NCBI GenBank assembly: GCA_964591105.1
Contig: CAZPZR010000097.1
Location: 1-5,051 of the forward strand
Reading direction: 5' to 3'
Source of the DNA: CAZPZR01 sp964591105
GTDB taxonomy: Bacteria > Bacillota > Clostridia > Lachnospirales > Lachnospiraceae
DNA length: 5,051 nt
A program made the translations under genes and the position numbers. Below the pieces are notes generated by a model. The model did not search any database. It was not told the origin of the DNA and saw only the letters and a program-made list of their open reading frames with translations. Below, piece after piece: positions 1 through 5,051 of the stretch (positions within the stretch are counted from its first letter, which is position 1; each line of letters begins with the position of its first letter).

Positions 1-1
1 C

Positions 2-1174
2 TACACAAAAGAAGTGGAAGGCATTAAAGAAGCTGGACTTTTCAAAGGAGAAGCTCCATTCGTATCTCCACAGGGATCAAAAGTTATCATGGAAGATGGA
101 AGAGAACTTCTTTGCATGTGTGCAAACAACTACTTAGGACTTGGTAACAACCAGAGATTGATCGATGCAGCAAAGAAAACATATGATGATAAAGGATACG
201 GAGTAGCATCTGTACGTTTCATCTGTGGTACACAGGACATTCACAAACAGTTAGAAAAGAAAATTTCTGATTTCCTTGGAATGGATGATACAATTCTTTA
301 CTCTTCTTGCTTTGATGCAAATGGTGGATTGTTTGAAACACTTTTAACAGCAGAAGATGCAGTAATCAGTGATGAATTGAACCATGCTTCTATCATCGAT
401 GGTGTACGTCTTTGTAAAGCAAAACGTTTCCGTTACAAAAACAACAACATGGAAGACCTTGAAGCAAAATTAAAAGAAGCTGATGAAGCTGGCGCAAGAG
501 TAAAATTAATTGCAACAGATGGTGTATTCTCAATGGATGGAATCATCTGTAACTTAAAGGGTGTATGTGATCTTGCAGATAAATACAACGCACTTGTTAT
601 GGTTGACGATAGCCATGCAGTAGGTTTCGTTGGAGCTCACGGACGTGGAACAGCAGAACACTGCGGAGTTGAAGGACGTGTAGACATCATCACAGGTACA
701 TTAGGAAAAGCTCTTGGTGGAGCATCAGGCGGATACACATCTGCTCGTAAGGAAATCGTAGACCTTCTTCGTCAGAGAAGCCGTCCATACCTTTTCTCTA
801 ACTCATTAGCTCCAGCAATTGCAGGTGCATCTATTGAATTGTTCAATATGTTAGAAGAAAGTACAGAACTTCGTGATCACTTAGAAGAAGTTACAGCTTA
901 CTACCGTAAAGCACTTGTAGATAATGGATTTGACATTATCCCAGGAACACATCCATGTGTACCAGTAATGCTTTACGATGAAAAGACAGCAGCAGAATTT
1001 GCAAAACGCATGATGGAAAAAGGTGTGTATGTAGTTGCATTCTCTTACCCAGTAGTACCAAAGGGAAAAGCAAGAATCCGTACACAGGTATGCGCAAGCC
1101 ATACAAAAGAAGATATCGATTTCATCATGAAGTGCTTCATTGAAGTAAGAGAAGAAATGGGATTGAATAAATAA
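2..1174 (+). CDS. kbl: Glycine C-acetyltransferase (2-amino-3-ketobutyrate CoA ligase), 5'-partial
   Basis: This PLP enzyme of the alpha-oxoamine synthase family makes glycine and acetyl-CoA from 2-amino-3-oxobutanoate and CoA. It is the second step of threonine breakdown after threonine dehydrogenase, in the cytoplasm. The frame is open to the left edge, so the true start lies upstream; about 390 codons are visible against roughly 395-400 in the family. Counting from the GTG at 14 as residue 1, I see NHASIIDG (123-130, His that stacks on PLP), VDDSHAVGF (197-205, Asp/His PLP contacts) and TGTLGKALGG (227-236) with the Schiff-base lysine at K232. The GTLGKALGGASGGY context and the NHASIIDGVRLCKAKR segment match Kbl better than AONS (BioF) or ALAS, and no bio or hem genes are near. 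Codons such as CGT, AAC and ATC suggest good expression. The stop lies 3 bases before the mobile element, so any native terminator may be displaced. A threonine dehydrogenase gene upstream is expected but not visible. Confidence 0.95.
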   Translation, partial: YTKEVEGIKEAGLFKGEAPFVSPQGSKVIMEDGRELLCMCANNYLGLGNNQRLIDAAKKTYDDKGYGVASVRFICGTQDIHKQLEKKISDFLGMDDTILYSSCFDANGGLFETLLTAEDAVISDELNHASIIDGVRLCKAKRFRYKNNNMEDLEAKLKEADEAGARVKLIATDGVFSMDGIICNLKGVCDLADKYNALVMVDDSHAVGFVGAHGRGTAEHCGVEGRVDIITGTLGKALGGASGGYTSARKEIVDLLRQRSRPYLFSNSLAPAIAGASIELFNMLEESTELRDHLEEVTAYYRKALVDNGFDIIPGTHPCVPVMLYDEKTAAEFAKRMMEKGVYVVAFSYPVVPKGKARIRTQVCASHTKEDIDFIMKCFIEVREEMGLNK

Positions 1175-1177
1175 TTT

Positions 1178-1220
1178 AATTTAGGACGTAGCCTTTTTGA
1201 AAAAGGCTACGTCCTAAATT
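1178..1220 (+). repeat. Perfect 43-nt palindrome (left-end hairpin)
   Basis: Arms 1178-1198 and 1200-1220 are perfectly complementary over 21 bp around a single central G at 1199. The stem holds GGACGTAGCC and the matching GGCTACGTCC, so GTAG (1188-1191) faces CTAC (1207-1210). It probably serves as the transposase recognition hairpin. Being just downstream of kbl it might also slow or protect the kbl transcript, but no T-run follows it (next bases GCAAAATG), so it is not a standard intrinsic terminator. Confidence 0.93.
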
Positions 1221-1259
1221 GCAAAATGTGGTGTACCTAAATGCAAAAAGCCCTGTACC
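1178..1259 (+). repeat. Left terminal inverted repeat of the RAYT element
   Basis: These 82 bp pair with 2051-2132 in inverted orientation with 10 mismatches. Seven mismatches fall in the centre of the outer palindrome and three in the inner 40-bp arm (1220-1259). The inner arm carries TGTACC at 1232-1237 and again at 1254-1259. The repeat starts 3 bases after the kbl stop codon. Confidence 0.93.
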
Positions 1260-1266
1260 AAAATGA

Positions 1267-1273
1267 GAAGGGA
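1267..1273 (+). promoter_or_regulatory. Ribosome binding site that decides the TTG start of the transposase
   Basis: GAAGGGA lies 8 bases before TTG 1282. The nearby ATG at 1275 is in another frame, so this site and the conserved N-terminus (MP followed by basic residues, then YYHV) support the TTG start. I found no convincing promoter between 1221 and 1266; transcription may come from kbl read-through. Confidence 0.6.
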
Positions 1274-1281
1274 ATGATTAA

Positions 1282-2049
1282 TTGCCAATCAGAAGACGTC
1301 AAAAAAGTAGTAGTGGCTACTATCATGTGATTGTAAAAGGTATCAATAAAGAGAAGATCTTTAACCAGCAAAGAGAAAAGATTCAATTTAAATCAATTAT
1401 TCTAAAACAATTACCTAAATTTCAAATAGGAATCTATAGCTATTGTATTATGTCTAATCATGCTCACTTTATAATCTGGGCAGAACTCAGCGATTTATCA
1501 AGATTTATGTCGATGATTTTAGCAGAATATGCGTCATACTATAACTTTAAACATAATAGAAATGGACACGTTTTTCAAAATCGATTTGTTAGCGAATGCA
1601 TAGAAGATGAAGGATATTTTTGGTCGTGCTTAAGATATATTCATTTGAATCCCGTGAAAGCACAGATGGTGAAAAGGCCAGAATTGTACAAGTATAGCAG
1701 TATGGGAGAATATGTTTTTCATACTCCGATTATGATACATGAAAATGCATTTGAAGTATTAAAAATGAGATTTCCGACCGATAATGAATTTGTAGAGTAT
1801 CATCATGCAAAGCAAATGGAAGTGTTTCGCGATATAAAAGAGGAAGTGAATTTGCAGCAAGAAGAAACTGCATATTATCTTGCAGAAGAACTACAAAAAA
1901 TGAAAAAGCTCCCGTTAGTGTGCCAAATTGTGGAAGAAAAAAATCATCGAGAAGAGTATGTTAAGGTATTAATGAAAAAGCTGAAAATATCGAAGACAAA
2001 AGCAACAAAATTGTGTCTTAAGATAAAAAATAGGATCGAGAATGAATAA
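1282..2049 (+). CDS. Y1 (HUH) transposase, RAYT/IS200-like, with C-terminal extension
   Basis: This single-strand DNA nicking and joining enzyme (Y1_Tnp family) is predicted to act on the hairpin ends of its own element. The 255-residue product starts at TTG with MPIRRRQKSSSGYYHVIVKG, the usual RAYT-like N-terminus. The metal-binding HUH motif is H60-A61-H62 within MSNHAHFII, and Y119 within LRYIHLNPVKA is the probable catalytic tyrosine. YKYSS (136-140) follows, as in many RAYT relatives. Residues 1-150 form the Y1 domain. Residues 185-255 are a charged C-terminal region in which KLKISKTKATKLC (about 233-245) looks like a helix-turn-helix; this makes the protein longer than IS200 TnpA or E. 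coli RAYT (about 150-165). The frame is intact and the key residues are present, so it may be active. No TnpB or other accessory gene accompanies it. Its A+T-rich composition and AGA/ATA-rich codons differ from kbl and ppdK and suggest transfer. Confidence 0.9.
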   Translation: MPIRRRQKSSSGYYHVIVKGINKEKIFNQQREKIQFKSIILKQLPKFQIGIYSYCIMSNHAHFIIWAELSDLSRFMSMILAEYASYYNFKHNRNGHVFQNRFVSECIEDEGYFWSCLRYIHLNPVKAQMVKRPELYKYSSMGEYVFHTPIMIHENAFEVLKMRFPTDNEFVEYHHAKQMEVFRDIKEEVNLQQEETAYYLAEELQKMKKLPLVCQIVEEKNHREEYVKVLMKKLKISKTKATKLCLKIKNRIENE

Positions 2050-2050
2050 A

Positions 2051-2132
2051 GGTACAGGGCAATTTGCATTTAGGTACACCACATTTTACAATTTAGGACG
2101 TAGTCTTTTTAAACTTTACTACGTCCTAAATT
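2051..2132 (-). repeat. Right terminal inverted repeat of the RAYT element
   Basis: This is the inverted partner of 1178-1259. Its inner arm 2051-2090 matches the left inner arm at 37 of 40 positions, and it starts 1 base after the transposase stop. GGTACA (reverse of TGTACC) occurs at 2051-2056 and 2073-2078, with the same 22-bp period as on the left. Confidence 0.93.
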
Positions 2133-2133
2133 G
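2089..2133 (+). repeat. Right-end hairpin palindrome with diverged loop
   Basis: Arms 2089-2104 and 2118-2133 are perfectly complementary over 16 bp, with a 13-nt T-rich loop at 2105-2117. Relative to the left hairpin, the C1192-G1206 pair is replaced by T2104-A2118, so pairing is kept, while the inner six pairs have largely been lost. The central T-rich part on the + strand does not follow a stem as a terminator tail would. Confidence 0.9.
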
Positions 2134-2143
2134 GTGGTATAGT
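2115..2143 (+). promoter_or_regulatory. Candidate hybrid sigma-A promoter for the DUF4430/ECF unit
   Basis: A -35-like TTTACT (2115-2120, 4 of 6 matches to TTGACA) and a -10-like TATAGT (2138-2143, 5 of 6) are separated by exactly 17 bp. The -35 lies inside the right hairpin of the element and the -10 in flanking DNA. Initiation near 2150 would leave a leader of about 35 nt before ATG 2185. The sequence match is moderate, so this is a prediction. Confidence 0.4.
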
Positions 2144-2184
2144 GGTAGCTGCACGAAAAAGTGATGATTGAAAAGGAGAGTTAC

Positions 2185-2595
2185 ATGAACGAAACAACCA
2201 AAAATAATAAGAAGAAACTTGTAATCGCAGCGCTTGCGCTTTGCTTGCTCATTGGAGTAATGCTGTTGATATACAATGCTACAAAGAAGCAGCCAACCGC
2301 TGGCGAGAAGCAAATCGTAGTTGAAGTAATCCACGGAGACGAAACCACAAAAGAATTCGAAATTTCCACTACGCAGGAATACCTCGGGGATGTCCTGAAG
2401 GACGAAGCTATCGTAGAAGGGGAAGACGGAGATTACGGTCTTTTCATAACAGTAGCAGACGGCGAGGAAGCAGACGCAGCGAATGAAGAGTGGTGGTGCC
2501 TTACAAAAGAAAATCAGATGTTGGAAACATCTGCAGATCAGACTGTTGTGGAAGATGGCGGACACTATGAACTTACATTGACAGTAGGCTATTAG
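2185..2595 (+). CDS. Membrane-anchored DUF4430-domain protein
   Basis: This is a predicted extracytoplasmic protein of 136 residues. A short basic N-terminus (KNNKKK, 6-11) is followed by one hydrophobic segment (about 12-30) and then an acidic outer domain (43-136) with DUF4430 features: a YLGDVL helix, WWCLTKENQML (103-113), then a closing strand ending LTVGY. DUF4430 is related to the C-terminal beta-domain of transcobalamin-like proteins, and members often sit beside ECF transporter S components. The ATG at 2185 is preferred over GTG 2161 or ATG 2164 because AGGAG (2174-2178) lies 6 bases before it. C20 is preceded by LAL and does not form a lipobox, so a transmembrane anchor rather than lipidation is likely. 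The next gene starts 12 bases after the stop. The inferred role is to capture or present a ligand to the S component; the ligand is unproven, with a cobalamin-type compound as one candidate. Confidence 0.82.
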   Translation: MNETTKNNKKKLVIAALALCLLIGVMLLIYNATKKQPTAGEKQIVVEVIHGDETTKEFEISTTQEYLGDVLKDEAIVEGEDGDYGLFITVADGEEADAANEEWWCLTKENQMLETSADQTVVEDGGHYELTLTVGY

Positions 2596-2598
2596 GAA
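2594..2598 (+). promoter_or_regulatory. RBS of the ECF S component overlapping the upstream stop codon
   Basis: AGGAA begins inside the TAG stop of the DUF4430 gene (2593-2595) and lies 9 bases before ATG 2608. The overlap suggests translational coupling of the two proteins. Confidence 0.5.
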
Positions 2599-2607
2599 TT
2601 AGAAACT

Positions 2608-3111
2608 ATGAATTCAAACAAAAGTAAGACCTTAGAATTAGTGTGGATGGCGCTGTTAAGCGCCATCTTATTATTGGGACAAATTGGCATGTCAGCACTT
2701 CCAAATGTGGAAATCGTGACACCACTTATCATCATATACACTTTAATGTTTCGAAAGAAAGTTTTTTATATCATTTATACATTTGTATTTGCGGAAGGGC
2801 TTTTGTATGGTTTTGGCATTTGGTGGGTGAACTACCTGTATGTTTGGGCAATTTTGGCGCTGATTGTACTGCTGTTTCGTGAGGAACAGTCCATTTTCCT
2901 GTGGGCCATTCTGGCAGGTGCATTTGGCTTGCTTTTTGGCTTGCTGTGCTCGATTCCGTATTTTGTTACTGCAGGGATTGGCGGAGGATTTGCATACTGG
3001 ACAGCGGGGATTCCATTTGACATCACCCACTGTATTGGAAATGTTGTAACGACAGCAATCATATTTAAGCCGGTATACACAATCCTGAATAAAATTCGAA
3101 AAAGTATATAG
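2608..3111 (+). CDS. ECF-type transporter S component, substrate unassigned
   Basis: This 167-residue membrane protein is the predicted substrate-binding (S) subunit of an energy-coupling-factor importer. About six hydrophobic segments are visible (roughly 10-30, 36-48, 52-70, 74-91, 96-122 and 138-160), with a basic tail KIRKSI. The first helix carries an AxxxA pattern (A15-A19, ALLSA), typical of the face that docks on EcfT. The late segment GIPFDITHCIGN (134-145) matches a recurrent S-component pattern (PFD-x-x-H-x-x-GN). No EcfA or EcfT gene is near, so it is probably a group II S component that shares a module encoded elsewhere. It is coupled to the DUF4430 gene, which points to a joint capture and uptake role. 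The length fits the family (about 160-200). The substrate cannot be read from sequence: cobalamin or a precursor is a guess from the neighbour, and another vitamin is possible. No terminator is visible after the stop. Confidence 0.82.
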   Translation: MNSNKSKTLELVWMALLSAILLLGQIGMSALPNVEIVTPLIIIYTLMFRKKVFYIIYTFVFAEGLLYGFGIWWVNYLYVWAILALIVLLFREEQSIFLWAILAGAFGLLFGLLCSIPYFVTAGIGGGFAYWTAGIPFDITHCIGNVVTTAIIFKPVYTILNKIRKSI

Positions 3112-3123
3112 TGTGTACGTTAC

Positions 3124-3153
3124 TTGTGTATTTTGTATAAAGTGAGATATAAT
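3124..3153 (+). promoter_or_regulatory. Promoter of the M18 aminopeptidase gene
   Basis: A perfect -10 TATAAT (3148-3153) is preceded at 18 bp by a weak -35 TTGTGT (3124-3129, 3 of 6 matches). Initiation near 3160 would give a leader of about 25 nt. AGGAGG (3172-3177) lies 8 bases before ATG 3186. The gene can thus be read separately from the ECF unit. Confidence 0.55.
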
Positions 3154-3185
3154 ACTAGAATAGATTTGAGCAGGAGGAAGAAATC

Positions 3186-4583
3186 ATGGAACGAAGAAAT
3201 GCATGGACCACATATGGGGAAGAATCTCGCAAAGAATTGGAACGCATCAATGATGCTTATAAAAAATGTTTGGATGAAGGTAAGACTGAGCGTGAGTGTG
3301 TAGAAGTAACGAAACGAATTGCCGAAGCACATGGATATGTGGATTTTGAGACGATTCGCAATCACAAAGAAAAGCTTACAGGCGGAGAAAAAATATATGC
3401 AACTTATATGGATAAAAGTATCGTTCTTTTCCATATGGGGACACAGCCATTAGAACAAGGAATGAATATTCTAGGGGCACATATCGATTCGCCAAGAATT
3501 GATGTGAAGCAGAATCCATTATATGAAAATGAAGAGTTGGCGTATTTGGATACACACTACTATGGTGGCATTAAGAAATATCAGTGGGTAACAGTTCCAC
3601 TGGCTATCCACGGTGTAATCGTGAAAACAGATGGAACAAAAGTATTTGTTAACATCGGAGAAAAAGAAGAAGATCCCGTATTTGTAATTACAGACTTGTT
3701 GATTCACCTGGCATCTCAGCAAATGGAGAAAAAGGCTAATGCTGTGATTGAAGGGGAAAAATTAGACCTTCTGATTGGCAGCAGACCATTGACAAAAGCA
3801 GAAGGACTGAGTGAGGACGAAAAAAGCGCTGTAAAAGCGAACATTCTCAAATTATTGAAGGAATCTTATGACGTGGAAGAAGAAGATTTCCTTTCTGCAG
3901 AATTGGAAATTGTACCATCCGGAAAGGCGAGAGACCTTGGATTGGATCGAAGCATGATCATGGGATATGGACAGGACGACAGGGTGTGTGCATTTACCTC
4001 ACTATTTGCTATGTTGGATGTAGAAGAAACAGAAAAAACGTCTTGCTGTATTTTAGTAGATAAAGAAGAAATCGGAAGCGTGGGAGCAACAGGAATGCAT
4101 TCTAGATTTTTTGAAAATTTAGTAGCAGAGCTGGTGGCACTTACTGATGGGGAATCCGAACTGAAAACAAGACGTGCACTTCAGAATTCTAAAATGCTTT
4201 CTTCCGATGTAAGTGCAGCTTATGATCCAATGTATGCAGAAGTTTTTGAAAAACGCAGTGCAGCATTTTTCGGAAAAGGACTTGTATTTAACAAATTTGG
4301 CGGCAGCCGTGGAAAGAGCGGTTCCAATGATGCAAATGCAGAGTACATTGCAGAGATTCGCCGTGCGATGAATCAGCATGATGTTTCTTACCAGTTCTCT
4401 GAAATGGGAAAAGTTGATGCAGGTGGCGGCGGGACAATCGCGTACATCATGGCAAACTACGGAATGGAAGTTATCGACAGTGGTGTAGCGGTGCTTAGCA
4501 TGCATGCACCATGGGAAGTTACAAGCAAGGCTGATGTATACGAGGCCTACAAAGGATATAAGGCATTTTTGAAAGAAATGTAG
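3186..4583 (+). CDS. M18-family metallo-aminopeptidase
   Basis: This cytosolic dinuclear-metal exopeptidase removes N-terminal residues from peptides; family members form large tetrahedral dodecamers and several prefer acidic residues. The 465-residue length is usual. Metal and catalytic motifs are in order: AHIDSPR (98-104, ligand H99), GQDDR (262-266, bridging Asp D264 or D265), DKEEIGS (292-298, general base E294 and ligand E295), SSDVSAAYDP (339-348, ligand D341) and SMHAPWEV (438-445, ligand H440). The YYGGIKKYQW segment (125-134) and the glycine-rich FGGSRGKSGSNDANAEY (371-387) are also family features. The ATG at 3186 has an excellent RBS, AGGAGG at 8 bases. The gene has its own promoter and no clear terminator before ppdK. 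The role is inferred to be peptide turnover in an amino-acid-using anaerobe. Whether it favours Asp/Glu or neutral residues cannot be decided here; M42 peptidases are related but lack this arrangement. Confidence 0.93.
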   Translation: MERRNAWTTYGEESRKELERINDAYKKCLDEGKTERECVEVTKRIAEAHGYVDFETIRNHKEKLTGGEKIYATYMDKSIVLFHMGTQPLEQGMNILGAHIDSPRIDVKQNPLYENEELAYLDTHYYGGIKKYQWVTVPLAIHGVIVKTDGTKVFVNIGEKEEDPVFVITDLLIHLASQQMEKKANAVIEGEKLDLLIGSRPLTKAEGLSEDEKSAVKANILKLLKESYDVEEEDFLSAELEIVPSGKARDLGLDRSMIMGYGQDDRVCAFTSLFAMLDVEETEKTSCCILVDKEEIGSVGATGMHSRFFENLVAELVALTDGESELKTRRALQNSKMLSSDVSAAYDPMYAEVFEKRSAAFFGKGLVFNKFGGSRGKSGSNDANAEYIAEIRRAMNQHDVSYQFSEMGKVDAGGGGTIAYIMANYGMEVIDSGVAVLSMHAPWEVTSKADVYEAYKGYKAFLKEM

Positions 4584-4655
4584 AACAAAAAAGAGCGGAC
4601 AATCTCCGAAACTGGAAATAATCTCGAAAACAGTAGGGTTTATGGGGCAAAATGC

Positions 4656-4684
4656 TTGACGAATATAGGCAAAACCAGTAAAAT
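4656..4684 (+). promoter_or_regulatory. Strong sigma-A promoter of ppdK
   Basis: TTGACG (4656-4661, 5 of 6) and TAAAAT (4679-4684, 5 of 6) are 17 bp apart. Initiation near 4691 gives a leader of about 36 nt. The leader carries AGGAGGT (4712-4718), 8 bases before ATG 4727. The rest of the 4584-4655 spacer shows no stable hairpin, T-run or gene. Confidence 0.75.
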
Positions 4685-4726
4685 AGATTGGACGACTTAG
4701 AAAAATATTTTAGGAGGTCATTTAAA

Positions 4727-5051
4727 ATGGCAAAATGGGTTTATATGTTCAGCGAGGGTGACGCTAGCATGCGTAACACTCTTGGGGGAAAAGGTGCTAA
4801 CCTCGCAGAAATGACAAAATTAGGTCTTCCAGTACCACAGGGATTCACAATCACAACGGATGCCTGCACACAGTACTACGAAGATGGACGTACAATCAAC
4901 GACGAGATTCAGGCACAGATCAACGATGCAATCGTGAAGATGGAAGAAATCACAGGAAAGAAATTCGGTGATTTAGAAAATCCACTTCTCGTATCTGTTC
5001 GTTCAGGTGCTAGAGCTTCTATGCCAGGTATGATGGATACAATCCTTAACC
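4727..5051 (+). CDS. ppdK: Pyruvate, phosphate dikinase, N-terminal part (3'-partial)
   Basis: This enzyme interconverts ATP, phosphate and pyruvate with AMP, pyrophosphate and PEP in the cytoplasm; in anaerobes it can serve glycolysis or gluconeogenesis. Only 108 codons of about 875 are present and the frame is open at the right edge. The start MAKWVYMFSEGDASMRNTLGG matches the ATP-grasp-like nucleotide-binding domain of clostridial PPDK. K22 within LGGKGANLAEM and R92 within SVRSGARASMPGMMDT correspond to the ATP-binding Lys22 and Arg92 described for the C. symbiosum enzyme. PEP synthase is excluded by the SGARASMPGMMDTILN context. A near-consensus promoter, a full RBS and codons such as CGT, AAC and ATC suggest high expression. 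The gene is monocistronic or first in its unit as far as can be seen. A PPDK regulatory gene, if any, would be outside the window. Confidence 0.96.
   Translation, partial: MAKWVYMFSEGDASMRNTLGGKGANLAEMTKLGLPVPQGFTITTDACTQYYEDGRTINDEIQAQINDAIVKMEEITGKKFGDLENPLLVSVRSGARASMPGMMDTILN

Larger units (their letters stand above)
1178..2132 (+). mobile_element. RAYT/IS200-like element with 82-bp inverted palindromic ends
   Basis: This 955-bp unit is bounded by inverted repeats 1178-1259 and 2051-2132, which match at 72 of 82 positions without gaps by hand alignment. It holds a single Y1-type transposase gene. Each end has an outer hairpin (43 nt) and an inner 40-bp arm. I see no target-site duplication (left flank ends AATAATTT, right flank starts GTGGTATA), as expected for HUH Y1 enzymes, which move single-stranded DNA. 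Inverted ends carrying palindromes resemble REP/REPIN pairs around RAYT genes more than classical IS200/IS605 ends, whose hairpins are not mutually inverted. The inside is clearly richer in A+T than the neighbours: 60-base samples at 1381 and 1681 hold 12 and 19 G+C, against 32 at 601 in kbl. It lies between kbl and the DUF4430 gene. Whether it moves as a whole or is domesticated cannot be told from one copy. Confidence 0.85.

Noticed and set aside
1178..1220. The palindrome after kbl as an intrinsic terminator.
   Set aside because: The stem is strong but no T-run follows (GCAAAATG), and the same structure recurs at the right end of the element, so it belongs to the element.
2131..2155. TGGTATAGTGGTAGC resembles the D-arm region of a tRNA.
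   Set aside because: There is no matching acceptor stem, anticodon stem or GTTCGA-type T-loop within the next 80 bases, and the DUF4430 gene begins at 2185.
2161..2184. GTG 2161 or ATG 2164 as the start of the DUF4430 gene.
   Set aside because: Neither has an RBS at a proper distance, and the AGGAG at 2174-2178 would lie inside the coding region; ATG 2185 fits it.
2236..2250. Lipobox at C20 of the DUF4430 protein.
   Set aside because: The residue before Cys is Leu (LALC), which does not fit the small residue required at -1.
2119..2565. A 148-codon open frame on the minus strand.
   Set aside because: It lies opposite the DUF4430 gene, is Cys/Phe-rich without domain features, and has no RBS; it is a shadow.
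4119..4505. A 128-codon open frame on the minus strand.
   Set aside because: It is antisense to the conserved M18 catalytic region and has low-complexity Cys/His/Ile composition without a recognisable domain.
4593..4610. A CGGA/TCCG mini-hairpin after the aminopeptidase gene as a terminator.
   Set aside because: The stem is only 4 bp and there is no T-run.
4603..4633. Imperfect direct repeat (TCTCCGAAACTG and TCTCGAAAACAG) before ppdK.
   Set aside because: Only two short copies with an indel in A-rich DNA; this can arise by chance and lies well upstream of the promoter.

Overview
The window looks like chromosomal DNA of a low-G+C, Gram-positive anaerobe, most likely a Clostridia/Lachnospiraceae-type gut bacterium. 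The basis is strong AGGAGG-type ribosome binding sites, A+T-rich spacers, frequent AGA/GGA codons, a pyruvate phosphate dikinase N-terminus close to the well-studied Clostridium symbiosum enzyme as I remember it, and a stand-alone ECF transporter S component. This is inference from gene content; no database search was possible. All genes seen lie on the + strand.

Layout. (1) 2-1174: the 3' part of kbl, glycine C-acetyltransferase of threonine catabolism; its first residues lie upstream of the window. (2) 1178-2132: a compact 955-bp mobile element that begins 3 bases after the kbl stop. It carries one Y1 (HUH) transposase gene of the RAYT/IS200-like type with a TTG start, between 82-bp inverted ends. 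Each end consists of an outer hairpin palindrome and an inner 40-bp repeat that contains TGTACC. (3) 2185-3111: a two-gene unit encoding a membrane-anchored DUF4430 protein and an ECF-type S component, probably a vitamin (possibly cobalamin-related) capture and uptake pair. (4) 3186-4583: an M18-family metallo-aminopeptidase with its own promoter. (5) 4727-5051: the start of ppdK (pyruvate, phosphate dikinase), preceded by a near-consensus sigma-A promoter; the gene runs off the right edge.

How they fit together. Kbl (threonine to glycine plus acetyl-CoA), the aminopeptidase (peptide breakdown) and PPDK (pyruvate/PEP interconversion) suit an amino-acid-using fermenter, but nothing shows that they form one operon. 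The most unusual part is the element: its ends are inverted and palindromic, as in REP/REPIN-RAYT systems, rather than the non-inverted hairpin ends of classical IS200/IS605. Its right-hand hairpin also seems to supply a -35 box that, with a -10 box in the flanking DNA, would form a hybrid promoter for the DUF4430/ECF unit. No gene-free stretch exceeds 300 bases. I see no CRISPR array, tRNA, rRNA or riboswitch.
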